Shown one piece after another: positions 25,806-35,757 of a DNA stretch of 64,000 nucleotides (the stretch's first letter is position 1; every line of letters begins with the position of its first letter). The position numbers and the translations under genes were made by a program. Under the pieces are notes generated by a model. The model saw nothing but the letters and a program-made list of their open reading frames with translations, was not told where the DNA came from and did no database searches. Origin of the DNA: Fluoribacter dumoffii NY 23. Lineage in GTDB: Bacteria > Pseudomonadota > Gammaproteobacteria > Legionellales > Legionellaceae. Location: contig NZ_CM001373.1 in the NCBI RefSeq assembly GCF_000236165.1, positions 2,902,054 to 2,966,053 of the forward strand. Reading direction: 5' to 3'.

Positions 25806-28049
25806 TTATTTATGCTGGTGCATATAAATTCCATCCCAATTTTCAGGAGGAGGGGTTTTCATGAATATTTTAATGCGTTCATGATACATCTGATATAAAT
25901 AAACGTCAGGGAAATTGGTTTTTAGCATAGCAAATTTTTTTTCCGCAGACGACCAGTTCTGTGCAGCATACTCATCTAATGCTTTATGATATGCCGCCAA
26001 TTCAGCTAGAGTCGCCTCTGTAACTTCGCCCACCGCGCCCAAGGGCTGATAAATAACCAATCCGCTTTTACGTCCCTTAACCGTAATTTTATCAATAGTC
26101 CTCCAGACAAATTGCTCTTGTTTTGCCCGGGTGCCGTCACTTACCAGGATAGTCACCTGATAAAATTTAGTTAAATCTTGTAACCGGGAAGCAAGGTTCA
26201 CTGTATCCCCTATGACTGTATAGGCACGACGGAACTCTGAACCCATGTCGCCAACATTCATCAGCCCTGTTGCTAATCCAATACCTATATTAACTGCAGG
26301 CAAATCTTTTTCCTGCAATTTTGCATTAATTTCCGGTAATTGCTTGGCGATAGTTAAAGAACAACTGATGGCATGAAATGCATGTTCTTCATCATTTATG
26401 GGCGCCCCCCAAAATGCAACAATCATATCGCCAACATATTTATCAATCGTTCCTCTAAAGCTAAAAATGATCTCGGTTATTGGGGTAAAAAATGCATTTA
26501 ATAATCTTTTGACATGAGAGGCATCCAAAGCTTCACTCAATCCAGTAAAATTTCGTATGTCACTGAACAAAACGGTCATATTGCGCTCCTGACCTTCCAT
26601 GCTGTAGTGCTCAGTAGACTCGATGAGCTCTTTGACATACGCTTCGGGCACATATTGCCCGAATAACTGATTTATTTTTCTTTTTTGTCTTCTTTCAAGG
26701 ATAAATAAATAAGCATAATTTGTAAGCGTTGTCAGAAAAACCAGGGTTAACAACAGAGCTATAGGAACATAAAAACTCTTGGAGACAAATAAATAAATTG
26801 ATAAAACTCGAATGCCGACGATGCTAACCACTGCAAGAATCAACATTCTTGAAACACTTAAAAAAGAAATGGCCAGGGTAAAAAGTAATCCGGTTACTAT
26901 TAAATAAAATTTTCCTTGATTCGTCGTCCAGTCAAATTCAGATACCAATTGCTGGCCCACAATACCCTGGACCATATTTCCGACCATTTCCACCCCAGGA
27001 AAGGATTGCGCAACCGGAGATTGGTGCAGATCCGCCAAAAGTATAATGGTGGAACCAATGATAGCAATTGCTCCTTGCAACTGCTCGGGATTAATTTTTC
27101 CGTTGATGATATCTGTGGCAGAATAATAATTAAGCATTCCAATTTCCCCCCAGAAAGGAATGAGAATTTGTCCATGGGAGTTGGTAGGAATGAATGTATT
27201 TCCCATTTGAATCCCATATAAATGGTTATCATAAGTTTTAAGGGAAACATGCTGGACCATCAGATAATTCATCGCTGTCGCTAAAGCCAGTGTCGCGTAT
27301 AACTTGTTGCCATAACTTGCCAGCATCAAACCATGACGAACCGTTCCATCCAGATCCGGCACATTGGTTACCGCACCAGCCTGGGTGGATGCGTTCAGGA
27401 ATAAGGGCAAACACCCGTTGTAACCGGAAAATTGATGCAGCGGCAGATTACCCCTACCTATGATTTTATTTTCTGGAGTAGTTAACGGTGACGGCAACAC
27501 TCCTTTCCGGATTTGCGTGTCATTATGGAATAAATAGCCCAGCACCACATTATGATCCATTAGCTCTTGTGCCAAAATACGATCATTATCTACTTTAGGA
27601 GCTACTTGTTCGAGCAATTCAGACAATTGTTGTTGTTCGGAAGATAATTGGGGAAGCAGTTTAGTTAATTCTTCTTTTAAACCAAATGCATAATTTTCTT
27701 CAGGCTCAGCCATAACAATATCTGTGGCAATGGTAACCACACCGTTTTCTTTTAATTTTTTAATTAAATCCGCAACTTTTCTTCTGGGCCAGGGCCATCG
27801 TCCTTCCTGCTGAACGGATTTATTATCAATATCAATAATAATAACTCGCGGAATTGTTTGATGGGGACGCCAGTTTAATTGGACAATTTGATCATAGGTT
27901 CGATAGTCTAATTGGGTTATAAATGAACTTAGAAGAGGGATATTAATTATGTCTGCAAGAAAAATAACCGCCACCCAGAATAGACCTAAAAGGATTTGTG
28001 TCCATTTGGCTTTCACTGTTTTTGGCGAAAAATAGTAATCCTTCTTCAC
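25806..28049 (-). CDS. CHASE2-domain class III adenylate/guanylate cyclase
   Basis: This 747-residue inner-membrane cyclase has one N-terminal helix (about 17-40), a periplasmic CHASE2 sensor (to about 370, with VIIIDIDNKSV and GRWPWPRRKVADLI), three helices (about 375-455), a linker (INQLFGQYVPEAYV) and a catalytic domain at about 490-660. The two metal aspartates are in LFSDIRNF and KYVGDM, and the transition-state pair is in GDTVNLASRL. The lysine in IDKYVGD and threonine-aspartate block YTVIGDT suggest ATP as substrate, giving cAMP. The C-terminal 85 residues look like a helical TPR-type tail. It lies between a barrel and a FecR gene. Confidence 0.93.
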   Translation of the reverse strand: MKKDYYFSPKTVKAKWTQILLGLFWVAVIFLADIINIPLLSSFITQLDYRTYDQIVQLNWRPHQTIPRVIIIDIDNKSVQQEGRWPWPRRKVADLIKKLKENGVVTIATDIVMAEPEENYAFGLKEELTKLLPQLSSEQQQLSELLEQVAPKVDNDRILAQELMDHNVVLGYLFHNDTQIRKGVLPSPLTTPENKIIGRGNLPLHQFSGYNGCLPLFLNASTQAGAVTNVPDLDGTVRHGLMLASYGNKLYATLALATAMNYLMVQHVSLKTYDNHLYGIQMGNTFIPTNSHGQILIPFWGEIGMLNYYSATDIINGKINPEQLQGAIAIIGSTIILLADLHQSPVAQSFPGVEMVGNMVQGIVGQQLVSEFDWTTNQGKFYLIVTGLLFTLAISFLSVSRMLILAVVSIVGIRVLSIYLFVSKSFYVPIALLLTLVFLTTLTNYAYLFILERRQKRKINQLFGQYVPEAYVKELIESTEHYSMEGQERNMTVLFSDIRNFTGLSEALDASHVKRLLNAFFTPITEIIFSFRGTIDKYVGDMIVAFWGAPINDEEHAFHAISCSLTIAKQLPEINAKLQEKDLPAVNIGIGLATGLMNVGDMGSEFRRAYTVIGDTVNLASRLQDLTKFYQVTILVSDGTRAKQEQFVWRTIDKITVKGRKSGLVIYQPLGAVGEVTEATLAELAAYHKALDEYAAQNWSSAEKKFAMLKTNFPDVYLYQMYHERIKIFMKTPPPENWDGIYMHQHK

Positions 28050-28117
28050 AAAATATCGTCCCTAAATCCCTTTTCCCAAAAGTCCCTGGAAGCGAACAAC
28101 GGCAGAGTTATTCTTCG

Positions 28118-28162
28118 CCGGGAACCAGAGCGGCGTTGCATGCAGTCAAGCATGCATCCCGG
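28118..28162. repeat. Nested palindrome between barrel and cyclase genes
   Basis: Outer arms CCGGGA (28118-28123) and TCCCGG (28157-28162) enclose inner arms TGCATGC (28137-28143) and GCATGCA (28150-28156) with a 6-base loop. The segment is GC-rich against its surroundings and lies in the 144-base gap between two same-strand genes, so it may set the ratio of barrel to cyclase or be a REP-like relic. Confidence 0.5.
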
Positions 28163-28193
28163 AGTACAAAAAAACCAGACCTTGCAAGCAGCG

Positions 28194-29168
28194 CTAACCA
28201 AATTGATATTCTAACGCAGCTAAAGTTTGATAACTTTGAAAAACTCCGCCAGCATTATAGTATTTTTCTTCGACACGGACGGTCGCATTTTTATAGGTAA
28301 ATGCGATACCCCCACCTACCCGAAAGCCGCTTTGATCCATATTCAATTGAGGAAGTGAACCATTGATTACGCTTGCAGGATCCAGGAGCGGCCTACTGTT
28401 TGAAAATTGTGCCACTTGAATTAATCCCGCACTAAGGAAAGGCATTACCTTGGGTTTAATGTAGTAACCCAATTCTATATTTTCCAGAATCAAGGTTGCT
28501 TTGTTCGTCAAGGGTTCAACCACTTGAAATACATCAGTAGTGGGAAAAAAATAATTATATTCTCCAGTATCAATTTGACTGTACAACACACCCACATTAG
28601 CCCTTACCTGTAACTGCTTCCATGCCTTCCTGTAAATCGCATTCATGCTGAAAAACCAGTTGTCATTGTTATTGTTTGCTTGAGCAACTAATGGAGTAGG
28701 ATCGGAAGCGATATCGGTTGTAGTGTGGAATTTGTTAAAACCATAACCTGCTGACAAGTCTCCATAGATTTCGGGGGTAAAAATCTGAAACACATGAGCA
28801 AAAATTGTATTATTGTGAATCGTCTGATCGGAAGTGGTTACGAAACCTGGATTAAGCAAAAACTGAGAGGTAAGTTCGGTATCCACTCCAAAATAGTAGA
28901 TTCCTAACATCGTGGTTTGTCCCAGAGCGATGTGATCGGCCCCTGCAGAATAGAGATTGGAATGGCCATTATATCGGTTAAAATTTGCCCCCGAAGTAGA
29001 GTCAAATTTAAAATCGGTATACCCATAAAGGAATTCAGGAGTTATGTTTTTAAAAAAAACATTTTTGGGTGGAGTTTCAGTGTCGTCTTTTGCCAAAGTA
29101 TTTGCATTGAGACCGGATCCATTAAGTATCAAAAAAGTCGATAAAATTAAGGATTGTATTTTCATCAC
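28194..29168 (-). CDS. Outer-membrane beta-barrel protein
   Basis: This 324-residue protein has an N-terminal signal peptide (MMKIQSLILSTFLILNGSGLNA) followed by alternating short strands rich in aromatic and polar residues throughout (GYTDFKFDSTS, MLGIYYFGVDTEL, WFFSMNAIYRKAWKQLQVRANVGVLY in part). It ends ALEYQFG, close to the aromatic C-terminus used by outer-membrane barrels. The pattern fits a barrel of about 12-14 strands such as an autotransporter-type or MtrB-like translocator domain, but no passenger is present. It is the first gene of the set with the CHASE2 cyclase and the FecR protein. Confidence 0.75.
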   Translation of the reverse strand: MMKIQSLILSTFLILNGSGLNANTLAKDDTETPPKNVFFKNITPEFLYGYTDFKFDSTSGANFNRYNGHSNLYSAGADHIALGQTTMLGIYYFGVDTELTSQFLLNPGFVTTSDQTIHNNTIFAHVFQIFTPEIYGDLSAGYGFNKFHTTTDIASDPTPLVAQANNNNDNWFFSMNAIYRKAWKQLQVRANVGVLYSQIDTGEYNYFFPTTDVFQVVEPLTNKATLILENIELGYYIKPKVMPFLSAGLIQVAQFSNSRPLLDPASVINGSLPQLNMDQSGFRVGGGIAFTYKNATVRVEEKYYNAGGVFQSYQTLAALEYQFG

Positions 29169-29296
29169 ATCTAAATTCCTTTTTAGAGAAGGTATTATTT
29201 TAAGGCTAACATCATAAACTTAAAATATAAGTTTGCACAAGAACAGAGAAAGAATGAGATTAAGAAAAGTGTTTTAGCGAGTGAATTCAAGTGTTT

Positions 29297-30319
29297 TTAC
29301 TTACGGTCGAACCCTAAGGCACGTAAACGATCCTCAATTGAAGGATGGGTTGCAAAGGCGCTGCTTAACGATTTTACCGGATCAATATCAGAAGGGTCAA
29401 AGAGATACGATGCTTGCCTGACCTGCTCATGAGGAGTATTTCCATATTCTTGTGTATAACGCTCAGCATTCTGGTTATGATCGTCACTTATTTTAAGTAA
29501 GGCACGTGCTAAGGGTTCATTGTTGCGCATTAATTGCACGCACCCGGCATCAGCCATATATTCCCGGGTTCGGCTTAAGAACAAAGTTAATAAAACGGTA
29601 ATTAAAGGCAAAACATACCTAAGGACAATAATAACCAGTAACAAGCGGTTATCTCCTCGTTTGTCATCACGCTTGTAGAGAGCAGAATAAAACAAAATAT
29701 CGATTACAATTAAGAGAATATTACTTAAAACTGCTACCATTAAAGTTAATTTAATATCGTAGTGGCGTATATGGCTTAATTCATGCGCCATAACCGCCTG
29801 CAATTCTGCCCGGTCCAGTTTTTCTATCAAACCTCGAGTAATAGCAACCATGGCTGATTTTTCGCTGTAGCCACTTGCAAATGCATTCATATAATCGGCT
29901 TCGATAATAAAAACTTTGGGCATATACTGCAAACCGGCAGCAACCTTCATTTCTTCTACCACATTATATAATTGTTGTTCCTGCAAATTTTGCGCAGTTT
30001 GAGGGGTAATTTCATGATATTCCGTGCCTAATAACATAATCCGGTCATAAAAAGCATAGGTGGTAAGTAAGGACACTACGGCAATACCAACCATAAGAAT
30101 TGTTGCATAGGGTATGACTTGCAGTTGAATCAGAGCAAGAAAAGCTTGCTGCAGGGTAACTTGAGGGTAGGTTGCATGCAAAATAAAAAGATCAGCAAGC
30201 AGGCCTACAGCAAAAAAAATCGCAATAAAAAAGGCAATGACTGCCTGAGTCTTACGTTTATTTCGCTGTATTTGCTCGCGCCAATTACTTACGCTGCCAT
30301 GGTACTCTTCAAGTCCCAT
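29297..30319 (-). CDS. htpX: HtpX-like M48 zinc metalloprotease
   Basis: This 340-residue membrane protease has two N-terminal helices (about 25-50 and 70-92), the active site HELSH at 179-183 in VMAHELSHIRHYD, two further helices and the third zinc ligand in REYMADAGCV. HtpX degrades misfolded inner-membrane proteins. It is about 45 residues longer than E. coli HtpX, mainly from a charged N-terminal extension and the C-terminal part ending IEDRLRALG. The lemA gene lies nine bases upstream, the usual LemA-HtpX pair. Confidence 0.92.
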   Translation of the reverse strand: MGLEEYHGSVSNWREQIQRNKRKTQAVIAFFIAIFFAVGLLADLFILHATYPQVTLQQAFLALIQLQVIPYATILMVGIAVVSLLTTYAFYDRIMLLGTEYHEITPQTAQNLQEQQLYNVVEEMKVAAGLQYMPKVFIIEADYMNAFASGYSEKSAMVAITRGLIEKLDRAELQAVMAHELSHIRHYDIKLTLMVAVLSNILLIVIDILFYSALYKRDDKRGDNRLLLVIIVLRYVLPLITVLLTLFLSRTREYMADAGCVQLMRNNEPLARALLKISDDHNQNAERYTQEYGNTPHEQVRQASYLFDPSDIDPVKSLSSAFATHPSIEDRLRALGFDRK

Positions 30320-30328
30320 ATACTAAAC

Positions 30329-30910
30329 TCAAAATTTTACGGTATAGTTTTCTTTCGCCTGGATTTGCTCTTCTGGAAGTCCCCAGTAAACAAACTCTTT
30401 ATCTAACGCAGAAGCAAATAAAGACACTACCATAGATTCAAAGAATGATTTCTTTTTGGCATTATAACGCTCAATATCATCGTTATATGCTTGTTTGGAA
30501 TAAGCGAGTTTATTTTCAGTGTTAATGATTTCTTCCTGTAATTGCATGACATTTTGACTGGCCTTCAAGTCGGGATATTGTTCAAATACCACATTAAGTC
30601 CGGATGCAATCTGGGATATTTGATTTTCTGCAGCAATACGTCCTTCGTCATCTCCTGCGGCTTTAGCTGCTTGCGCCTGATTACGCAGGGCAACCACATC
30701 TTTTAATGTAGTTTGCTCGTAATCCATATATTTTTTTACGGCTTCAATCAATGACTCAAATACTTTAAAACGGCGATCCAGTTGAATATCGATTTGTTTT
30801 TTGTCGTTATTTATCGCTTCGATTAAGTGAATTAAGGTATTGTATATACCAATAGCCCATATAAATAAAAGTACTACAATAATGATAAGAACTATAAAAA
30901 AAGTACCCAT
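30329..30910 (-). CDS. lemA: LemA-family membrane-anchored protein
   Basis: This 193-residue protein has one N-terminal membrane helix (3-25) and a long helical-bundle domain. The LemA signatures are IDIQLDRRFKVFESLIEAVKKY (in part), YEQTTLKDVVALRNQA and the YNDDIERYNAKKKSFFESMV end block. LemA proteins accompany HtpX-type proteases and may act as partner or adaptor; the exact function is unsettled. Nine bases separate it from htpX. Confidence 0.93.
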   Translation of the reverse strand: MGTFFIVLIIIVVLLFIWAIGIYNTLIHLIEAINNDKKQIDIQLDRRFKVFESLIEAVKKYMDYEQTTLKDVVALRNQAQAAKAAGDDEGRIAAENQISQIASGLNVVFEQYPDLKASQNVMQLQEEIINTENKLAYSKQAYNDDIERYNAKKKSFFESMVVSLFASALDKEFVYWGLPEEQIQAKENYTVKF

Positions 30911-31021
30911 TTTTTTTCCTATGCAAAATTTCCTACAATTTAGTTATAGATCGAAAATGATAAAAATAACAGTGAAATAGTTGAGGATTTTCTTGGTGCA
31001 GATACCAGAAGAGTGGTGCTT

Positions 31022-31573
31022 ATGAATAAACGGCAAATAGGATGGTCCATCCATTTTTTATCATATTATTTGTGCTGGATAGCGTGTTTCTATTTTGCCG
31101 CACAGGATAAAGTATACCTTGGAACAATCATTGGTTTTGTCTTTATAGCAGTGCAAATCATCTGGCAATGGGTTAACCGTTTGCCTTATCTAAATGCTTT
31201 ATCTTTTGCTCTTCTTATTGCTTTTGTTGGTTCCCTTACCGATACATTTTGGCTGCATCAGAACTATATTTATTTTAAGGCAAATCCTTTTAGCTCCTAT
31301 TTTACAGCCCCCTGGATGATTTGTATTTGGTTAAGCTTCGGATTAAATCTTATTATTCTTAATGAACAATTCACCCGTTACTATTTCATCTGGTTTCTAC
31401 TTATCCTCTTCTTGATGCCCTTTGCTTATAAAATTGGTGCCGCTTGCAATATAGTAGTGATTCAAAAAAGCTACCCATTCTATCTTTCTGTGGGTATTAC
31501 CTGGGCCCTGGTCTTACCCTTTAGTTTTTACGTATATAACTATTTAAAGAAAACGCACAGGATAAATGCATAA
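31022..31573 (+). CDS. DUF2878-family inner-membrane protein
   Basis: This 183-residue protein has about five or six hydrophobic segments. The pattern fits DUF2878: FVGSLTDTFWLHQNYI in the middle, then APWMICIWLSFGLNL, and a late AYKIGAACNIVV stretch. I chose the ATG at 31022; a GTG nine bases upstream is possible. It is convergent with uvrA and divergent from lemA. No biochemical role is established for the family. Confidence 0.75.
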   Translation: MNKRQIGWSIHFLSYYLCWIACFYFAAQDKVYLGTIIGFVFIAVQIIWQWVNRLPYLNALSFALLIAFVGSLTDTFWLHQNYIYFKANPFSSYFTAPWMICIWLSFGLNLIILNEQFTRYYFIWFLLILFLMPFAYKIGAACNIVVIQKSYPFYLSVGITWALVLPFSFYVYNYLKKTHRINA

Positions 31574-31602
31574 ATCTGTCGTTTAAATATCAGCAAGTGC
31601 CA

Positions 31603-34428
31603 TCACCCTTTTAAAATAGGTTTTAAAAATAGGCCTGTATATGAATGTTCACATTCAGCAACTTGCTCTGGAGTACCGGTTACCACGATACGTCCCCCCT
31701 TACTTCCTCCCTCTGGGCCCATATCAATAATCCAGTCTGCGGTTTTAATCACATCCAGGTTGTGTTCAATAATCACCACTGTATTGCCTTGCTTCCGCAA
31801 GCGAAATAATACATCCAATAACTGTTTAGTGTCATGGAAATGTAATCCTGTTGTCGGTTCATCAAGAATATATAAAGTACTTCCTGTATCCCGCTTGGAC
31901 AATTCACGAGACAACTTGATTCTCTGGGCCTCTCCTCCTGAAAGGGTGGTGGCACTTTGTCCTAACTTGATATAAGACAGGCCAACATCCATCAAGGTCT
32001 GGCATTTTCTCGCCAAGGCAGGAATCGCTGCGAAAAAATGACTCGCATCTTCAACAGTCATTTCTAACACTTCATGAATATTTTTACCTTTATATTGAAT
32101 ATCAAGAGTTTCCCGATTGTAGCGTTTTCCTTTACATACATCACAGGAGACATAAATATCGGGCAAAAAATGCATTTCAACTTTAATAAGCCCATCACCC
32201 TGACATGCTTCACAACGCCCGCCACGCACATTAAAGCTAAAACGCCCCGGCTGGTACCCACGTGCCCGAGATTCGGGGGTTGCTGCAAATAATTCCCGGA
32301 TGTGAGTGAATATACCTGTATATGTAGCTGGATTTGAACGGGGAGTTCTGCCAATGGGACTCTGGTCAATATCAATGACCTTATCACACAAATCCAGGCC
32401 GGCAATTTCTTTAACTGCTCCTGGAGTAAACAAGCTTGCCCTGTTGAGCAGATTAGCGGCGCTTGGATATAAAGTATCATTAATCAAGCTGGATTTACCG
32501 GAACCGGAGACCCCGGTAACGCAAGTCAGCAACCCCACAGGAATACTTACGTCAACATTATCTAAATTATTGCAAACGACTCCTTTTAAATGAATCATCT
32601 TTTCCGGGTTAACAGGCGTACGAGCCTCTGGAATGGCAATAGACAGTTTTCCTGACAGATATTGGCCAGTCAAGGAAGCTTGCGATTGCATTATTTCCTT
32701 TGGGGTACCGCGTGCCACAATTTCCCCTCCATGGACTCCTGCCCCAGGACCTATATCCAAAACAAAGTCAGCACTGCGAATTGCATCTTCATCATGCTCT
32801 ACTACGATGACTGTATTTCCCAGATTTTTTAAGTGCATCAATGTTTTTAACAAACGATCATTATCCCTTTGATGCAAACCAATGGAGGGTTCATCCAGAA
32901 TGTACATCACGCCAACCAGCCCAGAGCCTATTTGACTTGCCAGACGAATACGTTGAGCCTCTCCTCCAGATAAAGTTTCAGCACTGCGGGTTAAGGAGAG
33001 ATAATCCAATCCTACATTAACCAAAAATCCTAACCGCTCCACAATTTCTTTATTAATTTTTGCAGCAATTTCGCCTTTATTCCCACTCATCCGCAAATTT
33101 TTAAAAAATAAATAGGCTTTCTCTATCGAATAGGCTGTAACCTCCGGTAAATTTTTATCATCAATAAATACATGCCGTGCTTCTTCACGTAAACGGGTTC
33201 CGTGACAACTTTGACAAGGGCGTGATGATAAATATTTAGCAAGTTCCTCGCGTATCATTCCTGAATCGGATTCTCGATAGCGTCGTTGCATATTAGGAAT
33301 GATTCCTTCAAAAGGGTGACGTTTAACCATGTAACCGCCATTGGGCCTGTGGTAATGAAAGTCTATGACATCACGTCCACTTCCGTATAAAACGATTTCA
33401 CGTACTTTTTCAGGTAAATCACAAAATGCAGTTTGGGTATCAAAACCATAATATTGGGCAAGTGATTCCAGCATTGAGAAATAATAGGTGGTTTTTTTAT
33501 CCCAACCCCGAATTGCCCCTTCAGCCAGGCTGGCAGTTTGATCATGGACTACACGATCAGGATCGAAAAACTGATCCACTCCCAATCCATCGCAAGAAGG
33601 ACAAGCCCCCACTGGATTGTTAAATGAAAACAGCCTGGGCTCTAATTCACTAAGGCTATACCCACATTCAGGACATGCAAATTTGGAAGAAAAAACCAGC
33701 TCCTCAAATTGATTATCCATAGAAGCCACTATGGCAAGCCCTTCTGCCAAATTTAAAGCATTTTCAAACGATTCACTAAGTCGTTGAGCAATATCCGGCC
33801 TTACCTTAAACCTGTCCACCACTACTTCTATGGTATGCTTGGTACGCAAGCCCAACTTTGGAGGTGAATCCAACTCGTATAGTTCTCCATCAATCCGGGC
33901 CCGGACATAACCCTGAGCTTGTAGCTGCTGTAAAAGCTGAACCTGCTCCCCTTTTCGTTCACGCACAACCGGAGCCAAAATCATCACTTTAGTTTCAGCA
34001 GGCAATGCCATTACTTGATCCACCATTTGGCTTACGGTTTGCGCATGCAAATTGACATGGTGCGTAGGGCAACGGGGTTCTCCTACGCGAGCATAGAGTA
34101 ACCTTAAATAATCATAAATTTCGGTAATAGTCCCCACTGTTGAGCGCGGGTTGTGGGAAGTAGCTTTCTGCTCAATGGAAATTGCCGGTGATAAACCCTC
34201 TATGGAATCAACATCCGGTTTCTCCATCATCGATAGAAATTGCCGCGCATAAGCAGACAGTGATTCAACATAGCGACGCTGGCCCTCAGCATACAAGGTA
34301 TCGAAGGCTAAAGAAGATTTTCCAGAACCGGATAAGCCTGTAATGACGATTAATTGATCGCGCGGTAAATCCAAATCAAGATTTTTAAGGTTGTGGGTTC
34401 TTGCACCACGTATAGAGATAGTATGCAT
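31603..34428 (-). CDS. uvrA: UvrA, excinuclease ABC subunit A
   Basis: This 941-residue damage-recognition ATPase of nucleotide excision repair is of normal length. The first ATPase half has Walker [15 protein letters not shown] near residue 31 and a zinc module with cysteine pairs CPEC and CPSC. The second half has Walker [15 protein letters not shown], zinc pairs CEAC and CDVC, signature [15 protein letters not shown] and Walker [14 protein letters not shown]. It acts with UvrB and UvrC, which are not in the window. No SOS-type operator was found upstream. It is divergent from the IcmL-like gene across 256 bases. Confidence 0.98.
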   Translation of the reverse strand: MHTISIRGARTHNLKNLDLDLPRDQLIVITGLSGSGKSSLAFDTLYAEGQRRYVESLSAYARQFLSMMEKPDVDSIEGLSPAISIEQKATSHNPRSTVGTITEIYDYLRLLYARVGEPRCPTHHVNLHAQTVSQMVDQVMALPAETKVMILAPVVRERKGEQVQLLQQLQAQGYVRARIDGELYELDSPPKLGLRTKHTIEVVVDRFKVRPDIAQRLSESFENALNLAEGLAIVASMDNQFEELVFSSKFACPECGYSLSELEPRLFSFNNPVGACPSCDGLGVDQFFDPDRVVHDQTASLAEGAIRGWDKKTTYYFSMLESLAQYYGFDTQTAFCDLPEKVREIVLYGSGRDVIDFHYHRPNGGYMVKRHPFEGIIPNMQRRYRESDSGMIREELAKYLSSRPCQSCHGTRLREEARHVFIDDKNLPEVTAYSIEKAYLFFKNLRMSGNKGEIAAKINKEIVERLGFLVNVGLDYLSLTRSAETLSGGEAQRIRLASQIGSGLVGVMYILDEPSIGLHQRDNDRLLKTLMHLKNLGNTVIVVEHDEDAIRSADFVLDIGPGAGVHGGEIVARGTPKEIMQSQASLTGQYLSGKLSIAIPEARTPVNPEKMIHLKGVVCNNLDNVDVSIPVGLLTCVTGVSGSGKSSLINDTLYPSAANLLNRASLFTPGAVKEIAGLDLCDKVIDIDQSPIGRTPRSNPATYTGIFTHIRELFAATPESRARGYQPGRFSFNVRGGRCEACQGDGLIKVEMHFLPDIYVSCDVCKGKRYNRETLDIQYKGKNIHEVLEMTVEDASHFFAAIPALARKCQTLMDVGLSYIKLGQSATTLSGGEAQRIKLSRELSKRDTGSTLYILDEPTTGLHFHDTKQLLDVLFRLRKQGNTVVIIEHNLDVIKTADWIIDMGPEGGSKGGRIVVTGTPEQVAECEHSYTGLFLKPILKG

Positions 34429-34684
34429 AAAGTTCGATAATAGGTTTAATACTGAATTAGTTAGGGTCTATAAATTTGTGGCTATAACATTATACGAAAA
34501 TGATGGCCTGTATCGCTCAAACAAGTATATTCACTTTGCCCCTAGCTACAAAATAATTTTTTTATTTTAGCATATTTTTTGACCTAAAAAATTAAATCCT
34601 CTGGATATATATTTTATGGAAAGGATTATACTAGAATAAAATATTTAAGTTCTTCTTTTTAATCATTAAAAAAAGGATTTTATT

Positions 34685-35143
34685 ATGAAACCTCTTTGGC
34701 AAGGGACTTTGCTGTGGTTTATGCTTCTTATCTCTCCTTTAACTCTTTATGCCCAGGATGAAACTGACGTGTGTCAGTGGGTAAAACAGATTTTAACTAC
34801 CACCTTATCTGTAGATTACACTTATGAACCTGCAAATGCTGCGGAATTAAAAAAAAACTACAGTTTGAATGCATGGAATGCTCTCTCCAGTTTTTTAGGC
34901 AGTTATGTAGAAGTTATCAAAGAACAGCACCTAACGCTTCATCCTAAATTTATTAAAGACCCTGAGATTTCTGAACAGGGAATTGTTTCGGGAATCACCT
35001 ATTGGCGAGTTGATGAAGTAGTGTCGCTTCCTGAATTAAATCTCACAATTGCATTTTCACTATTGATTATTAAAACAAATCCCTCCCCATATGGGCACTT
35101 TCTCATTCAAAGCATCAATATGCTAAAAAAGGAAAACTCATGA
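34685..35143 (+). CDS. Secreted IcmL/DotI-like protein
   Basis: This 152-residue protein has a signal peptide (cleavage near residue 24, LYAQ) and a compact mature domain. It resembles the periplasmic domain of IcmL/DotI of the Dot/Icm type IVB system: a helix with CQWVKQILTTTLSVDYTY, then an N-x-WNALSSFL helix, then alternating strands (GITYWRVDEVV, LTIAFSLLII, GHFLIQSINM). Unlike DotI it lacks the N-terminal membrane anchor. Legionella genomes carry several such paralogues. It overlaps the following gene as ATGA. The match is by fold pattern and memory, so family membership is likely but not certain. Confidence 0.6.
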   Translation: MKPLWQGTLLWFMLLISPLTLYAQDETDVCQWVKQILTTTLSVDYTYEPANAAELKKNYSLNAWNALSSFLGSYVEVIKEQHLTLHPKFIKDPEISEQGIVSGITYWRVDEVVSLPELNLTIAFSLLIIKTNPSPYGHFLIQSINMLKKENS

Positions 35144-35613
35144 ATATGCTAACTCGTTTTAAATTTTTTCTTTGGAAATTCAGCCATTTTAAAGTCCCTA
35201 TGCTCGGTTATCTAAAACCAAAGCTAATCAAACTTACGGATACAGAAATTGTGGTAAAACTTCCTTTAACCAGACGCAGCCGCAATCATTTAAATTCCAT
35301 GTATTTTGGAGCACTTTGTGTAGGTGCTGATTTAGCAGGGGGATTACATGGCTTTTATCATGCCGCACAAAAACAACTTAAATTTTCACTTGTATTCAAA
35401 TCCTTTCAAGCGCAATTTTTACGCCGTCCTGAAGCAGATGTTTATTTCATTTGCCAAGAAGGCACAAAAGTCAAAGCGATGCTGGAGGAGTCTCAAAAAA
35501 CCAGAGAGCGCGTGACTCAACCCATTCAGATCAGAGCTTATACTGATTATCCTGGCCTTACTGAATTGGTTGCCGAATTTGTTTTGGACCTATCCGTCAA
35601 AATACGCTCCTAA
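35140..35613 (+). CDS. DUF4442 hotdog-fold (thioesterase-like) protein
   Basis: This 157-residue cytosolic protein resembles DUF4442/PaaI-type hotdog proteins. The strand block PKLIKLTDTEIVVKLPLTRRSRNHLNSMYFG leads into the long hotdog helix (LCVGADLAGGLHGF), followed by FKSFQAQFLRRPEADVYFIC and a final antiparallel strand pair. The typical N-H-x-x-S-M-x-F-G-A block is intact. It may act on acyl-CoA or acyl-ACP thioesters, but no substrate is established. Its ATG overlaps the IcmL-like stop, after a clear AGGAA. Confidence 0.78.
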   Translation: MNMLTRFKFFLWKFSHFKVPMLGYLKPKLIKLTDTEIVVKLPLTRRSRNHLNSMYFGALCVGADLAGGLHGFYHAAQKQLKFSLVFKSFQAQFLRRPEADVYFICQEGTKVKAMLEESQKTRERVTQPIQIRAYTDYPGLTELVAEFVLDLSVKIRS

Positions 35614-35757
35614 TTGAATCTCCTAACCAGAGCTACAGATAAAAGTTTGATTGATTTATCACTAATTACAGTCGAAAATATTGCCAGATTGAGGTATTAT
35701 TAATTCCGAATAAATAATGCCCCATAAAAAAATTATGAATACATTAGGCAATCTGTA

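Noticed and set aside
28194..29168. Autotransporter with a passenger domain
   Set aside because: The whole 324-residue protein appears to be barrel strands after the signal peptide, so no passenger is present.
32064..32480. 138-residue frame inside uvrA
   Set aside because: It lies entirely within uvrA on the same strand in another frame, with no independent start signal or family.
34512..34530. CTGT-like sequence upstream of uvrA as a possible LexA (SOS) box
   Set aside because: The second half reads AACA with wrong spacing instead of ACAG, and Legionella is thought to lack a classic LexA regulon.
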